Source of the DNA: Diplolepis rosae | Taxonomy: Eukaryota; Arthropoda; Insecta; Hymenoptera; Diplolepididae | Direction of reading: 5' to 3' | Length of the DNA: 64,000 bases | Assembly (NCBI GenBank): GCA_030998225.1 | Contig: JAPYXD010000677.1 | Coordinates: forward strand, 11,283,501 to 11,347,500 | In this document: piece after piece, positions 54,901 through 64,000 of the stretch | Numbering within the stretch: position 1 is the first letter of the stretch | How the letters are laid out: the number at the start of each line of letters is the position of its first letter | Position numbers and translations under genes: made by a program | The notes under the pieces: generated by a model | What the model saw: only the letters and a program-made list of their open reading frames with translations | What the model was told of the DNA's origin: nothing | Databases searched by the model: none

Positions 54901-55766
54901 GAATATTTTCTCCTTCACTCCTTTATTATTTTTAGGGGAAATTTGTCTATTTTATACAAGTATTATATTTTTATTTTAGAAATATATTTCACAATTTATA
55001 TTCTAATGATGACAAATTGTCTCTAATGAAAAGAGGCAATGTACATTTCCTGAACTAACTTTTTAATCTTCACGGAGAAAATTCATTTGTGAACATTTAA
55101 TCAAAAGTTGAATAAAGCTGAGACATAGTGGCTTTAGGAGAAAATTTAAATTGTTTTGCGTATTCATTCAATAACGAATCTTGAATAAATTAACTTGATC
55201 ATATTTAATTTATGAGAAAACTTGCATTGTGTGATAATTTATTAACACTAAAAATTATCGATTTCACAAGCACTTTTTGTAGTTAGCGACTCCCAAGACC
55301 GCGAAGGCTTAATCAAGCAAAAAGGTAGAAATATTGACCTGTGAGTGACATTTTACGACAATAGAGACTGATTTCGAGGCCGACCTCTTGACAGAAGAAA
55401 AAAATACATTATCTCAAAAAATAATCGACCCGGAAACACCTGCTTCTAATTTCCGGCAAAGCACATGAATTTGAGCATAACAAAAACGAATAGATTTGAT
55501 ATCAACCAATTCAATCTTCATGAGCAAATTTGTTGAAAACCTAATAACTCAATTTATTGTCTTTTCAAAAACATTTTAACTCAAATCTGATGTTGGATTT
55601 TCGAAAATCAAAATTGCAGATCAAATATGATAGACAAGAATTATTAAAATTGTGCGGACCTTGATAAAATTAGTGATCCTCAGGTTTTTGGGGTCGCTCA
55701 ATCGAAATCTGATGTTGGGTTTTCAAAATTCAAAATGGCACCTTAAAATTCACAACTGCAAACATC
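54901..55766. other. AT-rich stretch, nothing recognised
   Basis: A weak two-copy similarity exists between about 55570-55600 and 55704-55735 (AATCTGATGTTGGATTTTCG / AATCTGATGTTGGGTTTTCA). No gene is seen. Confidence 0.4.
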
Positions 55767-55940
55767 TGCTTTCTAAATCTGGGTGAGTTAAAATTTAAAA
55801 GATTTTGAATCAGTGAGCTACTTTTTGCTCTGCTATCAGTCATTTCTGACAGACAATCAAACAGAAAAAACTGATTTCATAGCAGAAAGTGAGTCACTGA
55901 TTTCAAATATACCAAATTTTAACTGATTCAAATTCATAAA
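55767..55940. repeat. AAATCTG-family hairpin
   Basis: It starts CTGCTTTCTAAATCTGGG and closes with AACTGATTCAAATTCATAAA, with AAATCAGTGAG/TCACTGATTT words inside. It is a fourth member of the 2789-3017 family. Confidence 0.5.
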
Positions 55941-56311
55941 GTGTTTAACAAATACTATATTAAAACGAATGGAAAATATTTTAACAAATATATGGTTATT
56001 TGCATTAAAATTGATATTACATTCTTTTAAAATAAAACCAAATTTCATTTTTAACAAACTGAAGATACTATTAATCTTGAATTTTATAGCATGTATAAAA
56101 ACAGAACTCAATAAATGCAAATCTTTATGGCCAAATGTGAATGAGCGTAATGCACTAAAGCCAATAAATTCTTAACGATACGGTTAATGGACGATGGATG
56201 AAATATGGAATAATATGCATTACAAAAGGAAAGATGTCATTGGAGTATCACATGATCAATAATATAAATAAACATTATATAATATTTAAAATATTATAAT
56301 ATACACTGCTG

Positions 56312-56679
56312 CACTCAGAAAAAAGATTTGATTGAATCAAAGAAAATTATTTTTTTGAACGACTTTCTTTGATTTAAAGGAATGATTTGTTCAAATGAAA
56401 TAAAATTTGTTTGATTCAAACAAATAAATTTTTATTTGAATCAAATTAATTTTTCTTCGAAACAAAGAAATTAATGCATTGATATATGGTGAAAGATATA
56501 ATTTGTTTGATTTAAGGCAGAGATTTATTTGATTCGAACAATTATTTATTTGGTCCAAAGATATTTTATTTGAATCAAACAAATTTTGTTTCATTAAAAC
56601 AAAAAATTTCTTTAGATCAAAGAAAGTGTTCCAAACAAATAATTTTTTTGATTCAATCTTATATTTTTTCTGAGTGTGT
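56312..56679. mobile_element. CACTCAGAAAAAA MITE nested in the element's left tip
   Basis: The ends are CACTCAGAAAAAAGATTTGA and TTCAATCTTATATTTTTTCTGAGTG. It interrupts CACTGC-TG-TGCAAAAG, giving a TG duplication on both sides. The interior repeats TTTGATTCAAACAAAT-like words. The two minus frames over 56391-56794 are incidental. Confidence 0.8.
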
Positions 56680-57007
56680 GCAAAAGTTGCCAGGCACTTG
56701 TTTTCACCCATTCACATAAGAGCTTCTGATTTATAAAATAACTAATAATTAATTTTTTTCTTAGAATAACATGGAAAGCAACAAAATTCTGCATTTAATG
56801 ACCCCAAAACGAAGTGTTTTAGTCAATTATTAACGAAGATATTGCAAAGAAAGCCAAGATCTCAAAGTTTTCGTTAATTTTAAACAACTCTTGAAACTAT
56901 TAACATTTTTGAACTTTTCTCAGCTTATTATAAAGGTAAATTTCCATAGACTAATAACAACGTATCAAAAATATTCTGATAGATTTTTTCTTGATACTAT
57001 TAATATT

Positions 57008-57118
57008 AAATATTTAAAGAATTTGAAAATCTTTCTGTGGAAAAAATGACGCTTTCGACTGCGCTGGGATTCGAGCCCAGGTCTTTCGATTGCCGGTCGA
57101 CTGCTCTGACCACTGATA
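57008..57118 (-). mobile_element. SINE head, reverse orientation
   Basis: AAAGAATTTGAAAATCTTTC, GACGCTTTCGACTGCGCTGG, the B-box complement GGGATTCGAGCCCAG, then CCGGTCGACTGCTCTGACCA. It is head-to-head with the plus-strand copy that follows. Confidence 0.8.
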
Positions 57119-57456
57119 TAATTTGAAATCTTTTACAGCCGCAAGGCTGAGCCACTAGGCGATATAAGGAGATCTTCCTGTGGAGAAAGAGATGTCGGAC
57201 GCCTGTGTAGCTCAGTGGTTAGTGCAGTCGACCGGCAATCGAAAGACCTGGGCTCGAATCCCAGCGCAGTCGAAAGCGTCATTTTTTCCACAGAAAGATT
57301 TTCAAATTCTTTAAATATTGAATTTATTTTGCATTATTTGCGATATAAGAGTTTGAAATTGTCTACGAGGACACCTGTCGACAACGTATCCTATCTGATA
57401 CGCGACTAGTGATCCTCCGATAATGTAGGCAGTGACAAAAATTTCAAACTCAACTA
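57119..57456 (+). mobile_element. tRNA-derived SINE, unit 1 of tandem pair
   Basis: The leader GCCGCAAGGCTGAGCCACTA and GAGATCTTCCTGTGGAGAAA precede a tRNA-like head with TGTAGCTCAGTGGTTAGTGC (A box; one change from unit 2) and CTGGGCTCGAATCCCAGC (B box). The tail AAAGATTTTCAAATTCTTTA, ATTTGCGATATAAGAG and GATCCTCCGATAATGTAGGC follows. Internal polymerase III promoter boxes would drive transcription. Confidence 0.88.
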
Positions 57457-57800
57457 ATTAATTTGAAATCATTTTACAGCCGCAAGGCTGAGCCACTAGG
57501 CGATATGAGGAGATCTTCCTGTGGAGAAAGAGATGTCGGACGCCTGTGTAGCTCAGTGGTTAGAGCAGTCGACCGGCAATCGAAAGACCTGGGCTCGAAT
57601 CCCAGCGCAGTCGAAAGCGTCATTTTTTCCACAGAAAGATTTTCAAATTCTTTAAATATTGAATTTATTTTGCATTATTTGCGATATAAGAGTTTGAAAT
57701 TGTCTACGAGGACACCTGTCGACAACGTATCCTATCTGATACGCGACTAGTGATCCTCCGATAATGTAGGCAGTGACAAAAATTTCAAACTCAACTAATT
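57457..57800 (+). mobile_element. tRNA-derived SINE, unit 2 of tandem pair
   Basis: Nearly identical to unit 1 at a spacing of 340 bp (GCCGCAAGGC at 57139 and 57479). The A box is TGTAGCTCAGTGGTTAGAGC and the B box is GGCTCGAATCC. Units join through CAAACTCAACTAATTAATTT, the same junction found at 21462 and interrupted at 49001. Confidence 0.88.
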
Positions 57801-58464
57801 AATATTAAAATTTATAAAAACAAAGTTGTGAAAATACAAAGGATTTTCATACTTGAAAAATGGATTTTAAAAATTATAAAAATTGATAATATGGAAAAAA
57901 TAAAAAACATCATTAAAAAATACAATAAAATTATTTTACTTGTTACATTACTGGCATTCTACGTAAATCTCATTTTGAAAAGAGTCAAGAAAAGTTAGAA
58001 AAATACTCATTATTTCAAGAGTTATTCAAAATTAAAAAAAGCTTTGAATTTTTGTCAATATCTTCTTTGCTAATAATTGACTAAAACATTTTGTTTTGTG
58101 GTCATTAAATGCAGAATTGTACTACCTTCCATGTTATTCTAAGGAAAAAATTCATTGTTAGGTATTTTATGAATTAGAAGCTTTTATGTAAATGGTTAAA
58201 AACAAGTGCCCGACGACTTTTACACAGCAATGTATTGTATATCATGTCCCATGAAGTATTTGAATGCCTATAGCACTCACAGTATGTCTAGTAAAACTCT
58301 AAGAAATAACTAGAAAATAAAAACCAGTTGCCAAAGAGATGGGAACCCTGAAGTAATTCCTAAAAAATAACTGACATTTTTATTAGCAGATATTTATTCA
58401 TGATCGTGATCAACATTTTAGCTGATTTGGCAGCTGATTTGCTTCAGCAACAAAGGACCATTAG

Positions 58465-58620
58465 CTCAATGATGTCAATAAGTGCGCCCTGAAAGGCGCA
58501 TGCTCCAAGCTTGCTGTGGAATGAAATAAGAGAAATGTATCATCTTTCTCAGTTTATTCTATAGCTGGTTTCACGCATGCGCCTTTCGGAAGATACTGAT
58601 TGGCATCACTTCATTAGCTC
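58465..58620. repeat. Hairpin MITE with GGCGCATGC arms
   Basis: AATGATGTCAATAAGTGCGC then CCTGAAAGGCGCATGC pairs with GCATGCGCCTTTCGGAAG then ATACTGATTGGCATCACTT. The middle contains AAGCTTGC and AT-rich sequence. Arms are about 40 bp with some mismatches. Confidence 0.6.
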
Positions 58621-58799
58621 TATCCAGAAATGGGTAACGATACGTCGAAAACGTATTTCACGTATTTTCTTACACACAAGACGTAACATACGTCGAATAC
58701 GTGTCGCAAACTTGCTTTTGTGTAGATAAGGAACCTAATTAGCTATTTCTAACATATTCCAATAATTTTAAGTTTCTGGTCTCAAAACTGATATGACTT

Positions 58800-59205
58800 G
58801 AAACGCATAAAAAATTTATATTGGTTGAAAAATGTGTTAATTTTTAAGATACAAACAGAGCTTGAGTATTCGATATTCAATATATTAAGATACTCTCATT
58901 ATATTACAGATACACTATACTTGATACGTTACACTATTACACTATATATAAAGATCTGTTTTAATTAGAATCGAAAATCGGAAAATATCTTCCGAATTTT
59001 GGTTTCCGAATAAAATAAATCTTTGTATTTTCTGAAAAAAACACTTGCTGTAGAAAAAAATTTGTGTATAAATAAAACCAACTCGTTGGAAAATGTGTTT
59101 TCTTATAAAGATACAAATAGAGCTTGATTATTCCATACGAGAAACTTTTATTATATTATATGTATGTAGATACACTATAAGTGATACGTTACTAAAAGCT
59201 TTACT
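58800..59205 (+). repeat. Diverged two-copy tandem duplication, about 262 bp
   Basis: AAGATACAAACAGAGCTTGA (58847) and AAGATACAAATAGAGCTTGA (59109) start matching blocks that also share GATACACTATACTTGATACG / GATACACTATAAGTGATACG. The copies are clearly diverged. Confidence 0.65.
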
Positions 59206-59331
59206 TGAGACATTAAATATTTCTATGATTTAATATCTAGCATCTGTATTCAGGTTTCTCATTATTTTTAAAAAATATTAAATTTAGGTAATTTTTTTCA
59301 TTTGGAAATATATATCGTTAACTGAAGCTAT

Positions 59332-59392
59332 TCTGGTACAAAAGAGTGTTTTTTCTTCTGTCTGGCATCGCGAAAACAAGAAAAAAACTCTT
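59332..59392. repeat. Hairpin with TTCTGGTACAAAAGAGTG arms
   Basis: TTCTGGTACAAAAGAGTGTT then TTTTCTT pairs with AAGAAAAAAACTCTTTTCGT then ACCAGAA, with a short loop (CTGTCTGGCATCGCG). It is compact and non-coding. Confidence 0.75.
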
Positions 59393-59609
59393 TTCGTACC
59401 AGAATATCCCTGGTTAATGGTACGTATATTCTTTTACAAAAATCTTCCTGCTGAATTATTCCACGTAAATTAAAAACATCTCATGTAATTTTTCAGTGCG
59501 TTAGTTTTAACCAAGCAAAAAATTGAACAAATTATGTTTTTATAATTGAATATAATGAATAGTTGTAATCATATAGCATGTAACAAGATTTTAAACTCAC
59601 ATTTGATAA

Positions 59610-60493
59610 TTAAGGCGGTATTCTAGTCTAGAATTTTGAAAAAATCGATTTTTTCTCCATGTTTTTAAAGAATAGACCTTTAAGAATATTTCCTCCAACG
59701 GAATTTTAAAAATTTTAATTATTTACGGAGTTATAGCTATTTTAGTGATGCAGCGCGCGAACCGGTCCTGCCACGTTAAATCTGGCAACCCACAGTGGTA
59801 CAGAATCCGAAAAAGCTGGCCAAAACTAAAAAGTTTGCTTTGCAATAATTGCATTTGTATAAAATTGTATTTCAACAAGAGGGAGGTCCAATGTATGGAG
59901 CAGGAATCGCCGATTAACGAAATGTGAGTAAAAACTGCCTGCAACTTTTCTCAAATCTTTAAACGCGTTTTTCTCGAAACTACTTTTTCCAACACGTTTG
60001 ACATGATTTCTCAAGTTCTAATGAACCGATTAACTTGAAATTTGGCGTGAACCTTCTTTATATATCCCTCTATCGTTCGACATAGGATTATGTGAAAATT
60101 TTTATTTTTACTATTTTTAAAAAATTCTAAACTTTATAAAAAACAGGACAAAAACAAACTTTTTTTTCAAACAGTCGCCATTTTGTGAAAATTTTTTTTT
60201 TGTTTTTTTCCCTAGATCAGGCGATAGCGATATTCTTACTCATTAAGAATCTATTTTATTTTTTTTCAGATCACCAGAAGGGTTAAAATCGTGTCAATAT
60301 GGACGCACCCTTTTTTTTACCCCTGCCACTTCACCAGCCTGTAACTTTGTCAATTTTCAAATTTTTTTTTGTATTGTTAAAATATTAATAAATATCTCAT
60401 AAAAAAATGTATAGTAAAAATATTTTTAGTATTTTTTTATAGAATTTAAAAAACACCAAAAATTTGTAACTCTAGACTAGAATACCCCCTTAA
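59610..60493. mobile_element. TTAA-flanked element with GGCGGTATTCTAGTCTAGA ends
   Basis: TTAA (59610-59613) then GGCGGTATTCTAGTCTAGA; the right end CTCTAGACTAGAATACCCCC then TTAA (60490-60493). The 876-bp interior is non-coding. The frames on both strands at 59723-60014 mirror each other and have no motifs. It is a Kolobok- or piggyBac-type MITE. Confidence 0.8.
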
Positions 60494-60689
60494 ACACTTA
60501 CAGAATTTGAATAGAAATGATAATATGTTTACAAAAAAAGCGTCTAGTTTCCAATTGGAGAACAATTTTGAATGTATTTAATTATGAATTATTTTAACTT
60601 CCCGAAGAAAAATTCATTTAAATGGCCCACTCATGTCATATAATTTTCGACATGTAAAATACGTGACGTCGAAAACCATGTAAGTTACG

Positions 60690-60914
60690 CGAAAAAAAGA
60701 AAACAGTTACGACAACCGTTTGTCAGATTTGCTACGCCTGTGACAAAATATATCGTTCAGTCACAGTGATAGCAACTGTTTTCGCGGGAGAGAAAACTGT
60801 TGTCATCGTTGTCTCAACTCCGAAAACAGTTGCTATCACTGTGACTGAACGAAATATTTTGTCACAGACGTAATAACTGTGACAAACGGTTGTGGTAACT
60901 GTTTTATTTTCTGG
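60690..60914. repeat. Long near-perfect hairpin MITE
   Basis: The left arm AAAGAAAACAGTTACGACAA, CCGTTTGTCAGATTTG, CTGTGACAAAATATATCGTT and CAGTCACAGTGATAGCAACT is mirrored by AGTTGCTATCACTGTGACTG, AACGAAATATTTTGTCACAG and GTGACAAACGGTTGTGGTAA. The right end is CTGTTTTATTTTCTGGGTGT. Arms exceed 100 bp around a small centre near 60790-60815. Non-coding. Confidence 0.8.
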
Positions 60915-61153
60915 GTGTCAACAATAGCTATAGTGTCTCAATAGGAATAATTTAAAGTAAATTAGATAAATTAATTTATTTTCAGCTAATATCAAATTTT
61001 TTCAAGCAGCTAAGGACTTAGATGTTCATATAATAGCAACGAGTATCAGATGAAGCAACTAAAGTTAGGTCCTGCAGCTAATTATTGTTCTCCGTGTACA
61101 CACAGCAGGAGATTAGCCAATTTTATCGATTTTGGGTTTCTTACAAAAAGAAA

Positions 61154-61414
61154 TACACTCGAACTCCAATTATACGAGTTCCAAAGATACGAGCGTTTCG
61201 ACTCCAACAAAGCGAGAGGAATTTTTCCCCTTCTACCCCCCACCCTATTCGAGAGTAAGGCGCGTCAAGTGCGCGCGCGCCAGCAGTAGGCATGTGTGCA
61301 TTCTCGCGCATTACCCCCGAGATCTAAACGTCGCAGGAGTGGGGACCCCTTATATTCTCTTATCTTTGGAGTTCCCGATTCCCGAGCTTCTCCTATTCTT
61401 GGAGTTCAAGTGTA
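61154..61414. mobile_element. TA MITE with CACTCGAACTCCAA ends, copy 2
   Basis: TA-CACTCGAACTCCAATTATAC at the left and CTTGGAGTTCAAGTG-TA at the right. It shares AATTTTTCCCCTTC, CACCCTATTCGAGAGTAAGG and CCCGAGCTTCTCCTATTCTT with the copy at 47320-47567. The 79- and 122-codon plus frames over it are not genes. Confidence 0.85.
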
Positions 61415-62313
61415 CAATCATTTCAATTTTTTACGTTCTGATTGACATCGTAAACTGTAGAAAAAAAATTTTGTTAACTCAATTTTACACAATTTTATAA
61501 TTGGTTTTTTAAGCTAAAGTAGACACCTTTAAAAGGAGGTAGGTAGGTGGCGCGGACGATTACGGCACTTAGAGCAATCTGAAATAAAAAAATCAAATTA
61601 GTTATTGTTTTGAATGCTTGTGACTCTGTCCCGTACTACATATAAACATTTTTATTAATAAATAATAAAATGGCGGACTTGTAAAAAAACAATTAAAAAA
61701 TCGTGATTTTTTTTGCTGAAAATCGGTGGAAGAAAAAGAAATTATTATTATAATCAAGTAATTTTAGTACCCGAGGGAGTCATTGTTGTGTAGAATAACA
61801 TGTGTAAAAATTAAAGCAATCGATTGGCCATTTTTGAAGCGTCATGACGTTCATAATAAGGGTTCACAGCGTGCGGTCTCGGCATGCTTTCGACTATGTG
61901 CTGTGGCTTTATAAATATTTCATATTTCGATCTAAAATTTGTACAGTATACTCTCAATATATTATACTTTCGAAATATGTAAAAAAAATAATCGATTTTT
62001 CGAATTCCGGACACGAGACTACATCCTTAAGGATCAACCTTACACAACCTAAATTAGGACAACTTTATAGAATTCTTAATGATACCGATTACTCTTTGCT
62101 CTTGTTTGAATACCCAACTGAATTACATGTGTCACATTTAATTTGTTATGGTCTTGGATTGTATTTGAATTATATTTTTATTCTAATTATTATAACAAAT
62201 TGTTTTATTTACATAATCATAATTCCATTGAGGTTTCATTCTCATCTCTAAGCAAAGATTTTCGAATCCTAACTTAATATTAGCTGAAGCAGCTGAAAAT
62301 TAGTTCCTGTAGG
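61415..62313. other. Stretch without supported gene
   Basis: The 135-codon plus frame 61844-62251 ends in a hydrophobic run (LNYIFILIIITNCFIYIIII) that AT-rich sequence produces by chance. It has no homolog I recognise and no splice context. An unknown small membrane protein cannot be excluded. Confidence 0.35.
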
Positions 62314-63107
62314 TAAGGGGCCATCTATGAATTATGTAACAGTTTTTGGGGGAGGGGAGGGTCTGGAAAATGTTAAGTAATATTTGTAATAAATCCACAC
62401 TGTATTTACCATACTTTTAAAAAAATTTTAAAGTAAATTATTTGAATTTGATGCGTTATGATCATGTTATGATACCATAGTTTGATTTTAATATTTTCAT
62501 GATGGTTGATTGGCTTTAGGCTCCATAAATGAAAAAAATAGTAGTTTTAATCAAACGTTTTGACTCTGATTGGAGTCCTAATCAGTGATATTTATTTCTA
62601 AAACATAAAAAAAGTAACTTGTAAGTATTGCACACAAGAGTCCTATTTTTTTATACAACTTTGGTATTGTGTGGAGAATAAAAATGAGAAAATTTACAAA
62701 AAATTATACATAAAATTTTTTTTTTTGTTTGAGAATACAAGGTAATTCTTAAGAATCAATATTGAACACTGATATATAAATTATAAGAAAACCCGAAGTA
62801 AAAATAAACAAACTAGATTACGTCGATATATAAAGTTAACTTAAAATGTAGATGGGAGTTAGATATTATCTATTTCTAATTGAAAATATTCTATTTGAAG
62901 ATGTTTTTTAAATAAATTTCGTTTTGTATTTTATATTGCCTACTTTAGCTATTTTGTATCTTCATACTTCTCTGATGTTTTAATCACGTTACTAATGCAT
63001 CGATTGCGTTCATGCAAAGAAATATTTAGGAAAATTACGTAAGAGTTAGGGGGAGGAGGTCCAAAATGATCGAAAAAGCGTTACATGATTTATTGATCGT
63101 CCTTAAT
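62314..63107. mobile_element. Inverted-repeat element with AAGGGGCCATC ends
   Basis: The left end TAAGGGGCCATCTATGAATT then ATGTAACAG pairs with the right end AGCGTTACATGATTTATTGA then TCGTCCTTA. Subterminal GGGGGAGGGGAGGGTC and its counterpart GGGGGAGGAGGTCC appear at both ends, the latter in the same orientation. The fragment nested at 15539-15646 has a similar terminus. The 0.8-kb interior is AT-rich and non-coding. Confidence 0.55.
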
Positions 63108-64000
63108 CATTCTTCTTCATGTAGGAGCTGATTTTTTCACTCATACAGAAACGTTTAATTTTTGCAGATTTAAATAATATGGTCCATTTAGTTTTAATTA
63201 TAGTACTCAATTTTGAATTAAAACATGTTTTATAATGAAAATTCTCTGTGGTCACTTCGACTTTTCCTCTACAATTTTGCTATCAACGTACCAATTATGA
63301 AACAATCGTTACATTTACTTAAAGAGAACGACTAGCAATCTGCACACTTGTGAACGGAGTTCAATTTCGCAAATGATAAAAAACAATGCCTCTGAAAATC
63401 CTAACGTCTTATTGTTCATCCCTTTTTATTTGCTGGTCAAAGGAATAGCTTGATTCTTTTTTCTTTTTGTTCCATGCGAAGCAAGTGGGTCTAAAAAGAA
63501 ACAAAATGATGGAAGAAAATGGTGCAAAAATAAAACTGATATTAGCTATCGTGTTTTTACTATATTGGAAAATGTTAGTTTAAAACCTAAAAAAATGAAT
63601 AAGATTTGCAACGAAGGTTTTACGAACTCTATAAACGTGCGCAGAATAAACTTCAGAGGAAGGAAAAATCATAATAAAATAAGAGTAAAATAAAATAACG
63701 AGTTGAGCGCATAAATCTGAAGTGTTGTAAAATTATTTTTAGAAAGTCACGCTTTAGCGGACACTGGAAATTTCATCGACTTAACTACAATTACATGCGA
63801 ACATCATCTTCGACTCTGCAGTTTGACGAAGTATCATTCACCTACGCATAGATATTTCAAGACGCAATGGCTTGTGAATGCACCTCCAATTCTGACTCAC
63901 ACATAATCACAGAAATAACAAACAAAATGTTTATTATGTCAACATAGTGATACCGAATGAAAATCATCGCATTACGTTACTCTACAGTCGCTTTCTCGAA
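63108..64000. other. AT-rich stretch, nothing recognised
   Basis: No reading frame of note, RNA gene or element ends are recognised up to the window edge. Confidence 0.45.

Larger units (their letters stand above)
56303..58235. mobile_element. Nested long-inverted-repeat element, about 1.9 kb
   Basis: TA-CACTGCTG at the left tip is separated by a MITE (56312-56679) from TGTGCAAAAGTTGCCAGGCA. The right end reads GTGCCCGACGACTTTTACAC then AGCAATG-TA. The arms (about 56690-57000 and 57955-58230) are inverse over about 280 bp, including ATGACCCCAAAACGAAGTG. The centre holds three SINE pieces. It is the same family as 38694-41336, with TA-bounded termini, and has no transposase. Confidence 0.75.

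Noticed and set aside
57201..57275. tRNA genes at 57201, 57541 and 49841
   Set aside because: A and B boxes are present, but the sequence continues into a shared SINE tail, occurs in many copies and does not fold into a full cloverleaf with a proper acceptor stem by eye.
57463..57750. 95-codon and 64-codon plus frames ending in the same peptide
   Set aside because: Both are translations of the two SINE units.
61132..61500. 122-codon plus frame
   Set aside because: It covers the TA MITE at 61154-61414, and the copy at 47320 does not keep the frame.
1..64000. CRISPR arrays, bacterial operons or phage genes
   Set aside because: The tandem arrays have no unique spacers, the coding sequence is intron-split, and all mobile elements are eukaryotic types.

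Overview
This window looks like AT-rich, intron- and intergenic-type DNA from an arthropod nuclear genome, most likely an insect. The reasons are a Shal/Kv4 potassium-channel exon with insect-type residues, an R1-like LINE gag, mariner transposase remnants, a tRNA-derived SINE, and many MITEs with TA, TTAA or 8-bp target duplications. No prokaryotic gene organisation is present. An order such as Hymenoptera is only a guess. Nearly all long reading frames here are chance or repeat-derived; real coding sequence is sparse and split into short exons.

Two host genes can be supported. (1) A plus-strand gene at about 19.06-32.37 kb encodes a small secreted protein with the chymotrypsin fold. It has a signal-peptide exon and five further exons with compatible phases. 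All three catalytic positions appear replaced, so it is predicted to be an inactive serine protease homolog. (2) One 163-bp minus-strand exon at 51.3-51.5 kb encodes the end of the pore, the S6 helix and the post-S6 linker of Shal. The other Shal exons are outside the window, so this region may be largely Shal intron. A possible first coding exon of a SAM-like protein (minus, 52.45-52.53 kb) lies inside an AT-rich palindromic repeat.

Layout. 0-19 kb: MITEs, SINE fragments, two internally deleted R1-like LINE copies (3.9-5.1 and 5.9-6.8 kb), a TTAA element, a hAT-type MITE with an 8-bp duplication (11.06-11.68 kb) and dispersed palindromic repeats. 19-32 kb: the protease-homolog gene. Its 8.4-kb intron 4 is almost filled by a TA MITE, a mariner relic, SINE pieces, a CACTA-like element with a 3-bp duplication, and a 4.56-kb giant palindrome built of 166-bp tandem units with an 11-13 bp flanking duplication. 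32-47 kb: dispersed repeat families, a GGGGAGAGTC-ended element, TTAA elements, a 2.6-kb long-inverted-repeat element and hairpins. 47-58 kb: a TA MITE, a mariner relic, a pogo-like element inserted at a tandem SINE junction, the Shal exon, a probable solo LTR, and a nested 1.9-kb element carrying tandem SINE copies. 58-64 kb: more MITEs and AT-rich DNA with no recognisable gene.

The most notable structure is the foldback-like satellite palindrome at 27.34-31.89 kb. Its tandem units show alternating A/B variants (a 332-bp higher-order repeat), it has unique outer ends and a flanking direct repeat, and it stops about 46 bp before a splice acceptor of the protease-homolog gene.
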